Shown here piece by piece: positions 6,662 to 9,362 of a DNA stretch of 9,362 bases (within the stretch, counting starts at the first letter, position 1; each line of letters opens with the position of its first letter). The stretch is from assembly GCA_023401495.1 (NCBI GenBank), contig JAEXDU010000177.1:1-9362 (forward strand), given 5' to 3'. The DNA comes from Bacillota bacterium (GTDB lineage Bacteria > Bacillota > Clostridia > Oscillospirales > Acutalibacteraceae). The position numbers and the translations under genes are program-made. The notes under the pieces were generated by a model, which was given only the letters and a program-made list of their open reading frames with translations, did no database searches and had not been told where the DNA came from.

Positions 6662-6711
6662 AAATACAACGGGTAATGGAATGAATGTTCATTCCATTAC
6701 CCGTTGTATTT
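6662..6711. repeat. Perfect inverted repeat, 24-bp arms with 2-nt centre
   Basis: The arm at 6662-6685 (AAATACAACGGG... to ...GGAATGAA) is exactly reverse-complementary to 6688-6711, separated only by TG. As RNA it would form a stem of about 23 bp with an ATGT loop. The right side continues TTTTAT and the left side is A-rich (AATAAAAG), so it could terminate transcription in either direction. The perfect arm length is more than a normal terminator needs, so it may instead be a mobile-element remnant or a protein or recombination site. No clear target-site duplication flanks it. It contains the shared core ATGAATGTTC (6681-6690). Confidence 0.8.
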
Positions 6712-7028
6712 TATAGGAAGGTTGTTGAGAAAGTGAAAAAGATGATAAATGGGCAGCCGAACGGAAAGAAGCGCCGGGCTTCATTGCGGGGCAGGAATTT
6801 CATACAACTTCTATGTTTCGATTGATTCTGTACGTGGTTCACTTCTTTAAATATTCTCTGGCGAATCCTTGCTACAAAACGGAATAGCGCAAAAGTTCCT
6901 GATTATTTAGGGCATGTCTTCTTTGTGTGAGGGTGTGTGTAAGGGAATACAAGCGTTCAGTTTACGCATGCAGTACCTGAGGTGATTCCATGGATACATC
7001 CCGATTTAAAAAACAAAATAAAATGGGG

Positions 7029-7057
7029 TTGACATTTTTTTCCTTTTGAAATATATT
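7029..7057 (+). promoter_or_regulatory. Sigma-70-type promoter of the TetR-exporter operon
   Basis: TTGACA (7029-7034), a perfect -35, is 17 nt from TATATT (7052-7057), a near-consensus -10. Transcription should start near 7064, about 25 nt before the TetR start codon. Confidence 0.8.
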
Positions 7058-7072
7058 TAACTAAATAGTTAA
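7057..7072. promoter_or_regulatory. Palindromic operator, probable TetR-family binding site
   Basis: TTAACT (7057-7062) and AGTTAA (7067-7072) are perfect arms around AAAT. The site spans the end of the -10 box and the expected transcription start, so bound repressor would block RNA polymerase. Its position directly before a TetR-family gene points to autoregulation. The palindrome is seen; the binding partner is inferred. Confidence 0.65.
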
Positions 7073-7089
7073 TTAAGGAGCTGGAACGC

Positions 7090-7791
7090 ATGCCCGGAAA
7101 AGAAAACAATCAGGAAAGGCGGCAATGGATTCTCGACGCCGCCTTGGAGGTATTCTACGAATTTGGGTTTGACGGCGCCCGAGTGGATGAAATCGCGAGA
7201 AGAGCAGGTGTGAATCAGGCTCTGATCTATTACTACTTTAAAAGCAAAGAAGAGCTTTATTTAGAGCTGATCAATCAGAACGTCGATGAGATGATTCAGG
7301 AAAAGAAAAACTCGGTGGGCGCAGCCAATACAGAAGATTTATATAATATTGATATTTATAGTGCGGACGTAATCAAAAGGCTCGTGGATAACGTAATGAG
7401 AATCGCAAAGGAAAAGGAAAAGATATTCAGCATCATTCTGGGGGAGCTTTTCAGAAATTTCCGCCGCAAAAACAACAGCAGTGAAACATTTAAAATTTTG
7501 CTGCATTCCATCGATGTATCCAGGCAGGGGATGCGGGAGATGGGGATCGACGAGACGGAGATTCAGCAGCAGCTTATCAAGGCCATCTTTTTTGCAAGCC
7601 TGCCGGTGCTCACCTATACCACCCTGGGGGATAGACTGGCGGAGGACTATGGGCTGAAAAAGGAAATGATGCAGAAAGTTCTTACGGAGCAGATCTATCA
7701 TTTTTCGGAAGAGTACGTGGGATTCATCAAGGAGTACAACCAAGGGGCCAAAAGCGCCGGAGAACAGGGGCTTTCTTCTTCCGGAGGCTGA
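7090..7791 (+). CDS. TetR/AcrR-family transcriptional regulator
   Basis: DNA-binding repressor, 233 aa. The N-terminal TetR_N helix-turn-helix is clear: ILDAALEVFYEFGFDGARVDEIARRAG (res 14-40), then VNQALIYYYFKSKEELY (41-57), ending in the usual YYYF-x-K-x-EL motif. The C-terminal two-thirds is helical and variable, as expected for a ligand-binding and dimerisation domain. It is unlike named subfamilies that I can recognise, so the effector is unknown. ATG 7090 has AAGGAG (7075-7080) 9 nt upstream. The exporter ATPase follows 18 nt after the stop, so regulator and transporter form one operon. The palindrome in its own promoter suggests that it represses itself and the exporter until a ligand binds. 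Confidence 0.93.
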   Translation: MPGKENNQERRQWILDAALEVFYEFGFDGARVDEIARRAGVNQALIYYYFKSKEELYLELINQNVDEMIQEKKNSVGAANTEDLYNIDIYSADVIKRLVDNVMRIAKEKEKIFSIILGELFRNFRRKNNSSETFKILLHSIDVSRQGMREMGIDETEIQQQLIKAIFFASLPVLTYTTLGDRLAEDYGLKKEMMQKVLTEQIYHFSEEYVGFIKEYNQGAKSAGEQGLSSSGG

Positions 7792-7809
7792 TAAAGGGAG
7801 GAATCGCAT

Positions 7810-8514
7810 TTGGAACCGATCATTTCCATCAAGGACATCGTAAAAGAGTATGCGATGGGGGAAGTGAAAATCCGGGCCGCAGACGGCGTTTCCTTTGAGG
7901 TGAACCGGGGGGAGCTGGTGATCGTTCTCGGGCCCAGCGGCGCTGGAAAAAGCACGGTTCTCAATATTCTGGGCGGCATGGATTTTCCCACCTCAGGGGA
8001 GGTATGGGTCAATGGCAAGGATATTTCAAAGTTTAATAAAAATGAGCTGACGATGTACCGGAGAAAGCATGTCGGCTTTGTGTTTCAGTTCTATAACCTG
8101 ATGCCGAACCTGACCGCCCTGGAAAACGTGGAAATCGCCGCCCAAATCTGCGACGATCCCATGAATTCCGCCACGGTGTTGACGGAAGTGGGGCTGGGAG
8201 AAAGAATGGCCAACTTCCCGGCGCAGCTTTCCGGCGGCGAGCAGCAGCGGGTTTCCATCGCGAGGGCGGTCGCCAAGAACCCAACGCTGCTTCTCTGCGA
8301 CGAGCCTACCGGCGCGCTGGATTATATGACCGGCAAATCCATTTTAAAGCTGCTGCAGCATGTGAACCGCGAGTTTGAGAAAACCATAATGATCATCACC
8401 CACAACAGCGCGCTCGCCCCAATGGCGGATAAAGTGGTCCGGATCAAAAACGGGAAGGTAGAAGCGGTGGAAAGGAACGAAGCCCCGGTTCCGGTAGAAA
8501 GGATTGAATGGTAA
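7810..8514 (+). CDS. ABC transporter ATP-binding protein (LolD/MacB type)
   Basis: Cytoplasmic ATPase subunit for an FtsX-type membrane protein, 234 aa. It has Walker A GPSGAGKS (res 41-48), a Q-loop in FVFQFYNLMPNLTALENV, signature LSGGEQQR (140-147), Walker B LLLCDEPTGALD (D164, E165) and the switch His in THN (H198). The FYNLMPNLTALENV stretch and PTGALD are typical of the LolD/MacB/BceA branch. The start is TTG 7810, chosen because GGGAGG (7796-7801) lies 8 nt before it and no upstream ATG fits; the next in-frame ATG is at 7855, after the conserved beginning. The stop overlaps the start of the permease gene (TAATG), so the two are translationally coupled. Relatives export peptides or lipids or sense antimicrobials; the substrate here cannot be told. 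Confidence 0.93.
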   Translation: MEPIISIKDIVKEYAMGEVKIRAADGVSFEVNRGELVIVLGPSGAGKSTVLNILGGMDFPTSGEVWVNGKDISKFNKNELTMYRRKHVGFVFQFYNLMPNLTALENVEIAAQICDDPMNSATVLTEVGLGERMANFPAQLSGGEQQRVSIARAVAKNPTLLLCDEPTGALDYMTGKSILKLLQHVNREFEKTIMIITHNSALAPMADKVVRIKNGKVEAVERNEAPVPVERIEW

Positions 8515-9362
8515 TGTGGATTTTTCTGAAAAAATTCTACCGCGATCTGGGGGAATCGAAAGGACAGTTTCTGTCCGTACTGGCCGTGGTCATGATCGGC
8601 GTCATGTTTTATACCGGGATGAATACCGCGCTGATGGGCGTTGAGGGAGCCGGGGAAAAATATTTCAGCGAATACCGATTGGCGGATATCTGGAGCACCG
8701 TCATCCGCGCTCCGGAAGGCGCGGTGGATCGGGTTCGGTCGATCCCCGGGGTGAAAACGGCGCAGGGCAGAGTCGTGCGGGATGCGAGAATCGACATTCA
8801 GGACAGAAACGCGATCGTCAGGCTGATTTCCCTTCCCGATCAAAGGGGGGAAATCCTGAATGACATCCTGCTGACCTCCGGCAGCTATTTCTCGCCGGAA
8901 GCCGGAAACCAGTGCATCGTATCAGAGAAATTTTTCAAGGCCAACGGCCTTGTGATGGGGCAGACGATCGAACCAATCATCAATGGCAGCCGCGTTAAGC
9001 TGCGGGTGGTGGGCACGGCGAAAAGCCCCGAATATACCTATGAACTGCGGGAGGCTGGCGATCTGATTCCCGACCCCGAAAAATTCGGCCTGGTTTATGT
9101 AAAAAAATCCTATCTTCAGACCGTGCTGGATATGCAGGGCACGGTCAACGACATCAATGTGATGCTGGATCAGAACGGCGACGCAAAGGCCGTAAAGGAA
9201 AAAATGAAAGAGATGCTCAAACAGTATGGGGAGAGCAGCACAATAGAAAAAAAGGATCAGCTCAGCCACAGCATGTTCAGCTCCGATGTGGATGGGCTCA
9301 AATCGATGGGAACGAGCTTTCCCATGCTGTTTTTCATCGCGTCGGCAGTGATCATCTATATC
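8514..9362 (+). CDS. FtsX-like ABC transporter permease, 5' part
   Basis: Open to the end of the window: 283 codons without a stop, so the C-terminal part is missing. The protein begins with a basic-aromatic WIFLKKFYRDLGESKGQF segment, then a first membrane helix at about residues 18-40. A long extracytoplasmic domain resembling MacB_PCD follows (about 45-265, with SIPGVKTAQGRVVRDARI and KLRVVGTAKSPEY). A second membrane helix starts at about residue 268 (SFPMLFFIASAVIIYI). This matches the FtsX/MacB permease layout, often 700 aa or more in Firmicutes. ATG 8514 overlaps the ATPase stop by 1 nt; in-frame ATG 8508 is an alternative. AAAGGA (8498-8503) is 10 or 4 nt away respectively, so 8514 is slightly favoured. 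It acts with the ATPase upstream. Confidence 0.88.
   Translation, partial: MWIFLKKFYRDLGESKGQFLSVLAVVMIGVMFYTGMNTALMGVEGAGEKYFSEYRLADIWSTVIRAPEGAVDRVRSIPGVKTAQGRVVRDARIDIQDRNAIVRLISLPDQRGEILNDILLTSGSYFSPEAGNQCIVSEKFFKANGLVMGQTIEPIINGSRVKLRVVGTAKSPEYTYELREAGDLIPDPEKFGLVYVKKSYLQTVLDMQGTVNDINVMLDQNGDAKAVKEKMKEMLKQYGESSTIEKKDQLSHSMFSSDVDGLKSMGTSFPMLFFIASAVIIYI

Larger units (their letters stand above)
6487..7028. other. Non-coding gap with a long palindrome
   Basis: This AT-rich stretch lies between the operon terminator and the TetR promoter and shows no credible gene. It contains a promoter-like pair at 6554-6582 and the 24-bp-arm inverted repeat at 6662-6711. A 30-codon frame starting GTG 6733 and a frame of about 50 codons from 6729 have no good start or recognisable product. 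From 6850 to 7028 I see nothing specific. Confidence 0.5.

Noticed and set aside
6729..6890. Short frames at 6729-6890 (30 to 54 codons), possible small gene or transposase fragment next to the palindrome
   Set aside because: No convincing start or ribosome binding site, and no similarity that I recognise.
1..9362. CRISPR array, tRNA or rRNA genes
   Set aside because: No regularly spaced direct repeats, no cloverleaf with T-loop consensus, and no rRNA-like stretch was seen on either strand.

Overview
The window reads as a chromosomal segment of a Gram-positive, Clostridia-like bacterium. The signs are strong AGGAGG-type ribosome binding sites, a TTG start, a lipoprotein (LTGC lipobox) solute-binding protein, and a TetR plus ABC/FtsX exporter pair. 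Coding DNA is fairly GC-rich by eye, while the two large gaps are clearly AT-richer, which would suit an Oscillospiraceae-type genome. The taxonomic placement is inference. All recognised genes lie on the + strand.

Region 1 (1-4025) holds a complete sugar ABC importer of the ChvE/MmsAB (GguAB) class: a two-domain ATPase (21-1598), a permease (1585-2844, overlapping the ATPase by 14 nt) and a lipoprotein sugar-binding protein (2901-4025). The binding-protein gene comes last in this order. It is followed by a 12-bp inverted repeat and a strong hairpin (4116-4144).

Region 2 (4026-4694) is an AT-richer gap with several perfect or near-perfect palindromes, one doubtful small ORF (4360-4707), and a 13-bp hairpin plus a possible Shine-Dalgarno-masking stem just before the next gene.

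Region 3 (4695-6343) is a two-gene catabolic operon: a PfkB-family sugar kinase resembling fructokinase, and a cupin-fold D-lyxose/D-mannose isomerase. It ends at a clear rho-independent terminator (6453-6486). Together with region 1 it suggests uptake of a monosaccharide, isomerisation of an aldose such as mannose or lyxose to a ketose, then phosphorylation.

Region 4 (6344-7089) is non-coding. It holds the terminator, a very long perfect inverted repeat (24-bp arms, 6662-6711) with a possible promoter upstream of it, and the promoter/operator of the following TetR gene.

Region 5 (7090-9362) is a separate operon: a TetR-family regulator (7090-7791), a LolD/MacB-type ABC ATPase (7810-8514, TTG start) and the first 283 codons of an FtsX-like permease that runs off the window. 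A near-consensus promoter carries a TetR-style palindrome across its start region, pointing to self-repression of a transport operon that responds to some small molecule.

Most of the window belongs to well-known families. The least explained signals are the 24-bp-arm inverted repeat and a short motif (GAACATTCAT) found in three separate palindromes in the two gaps.
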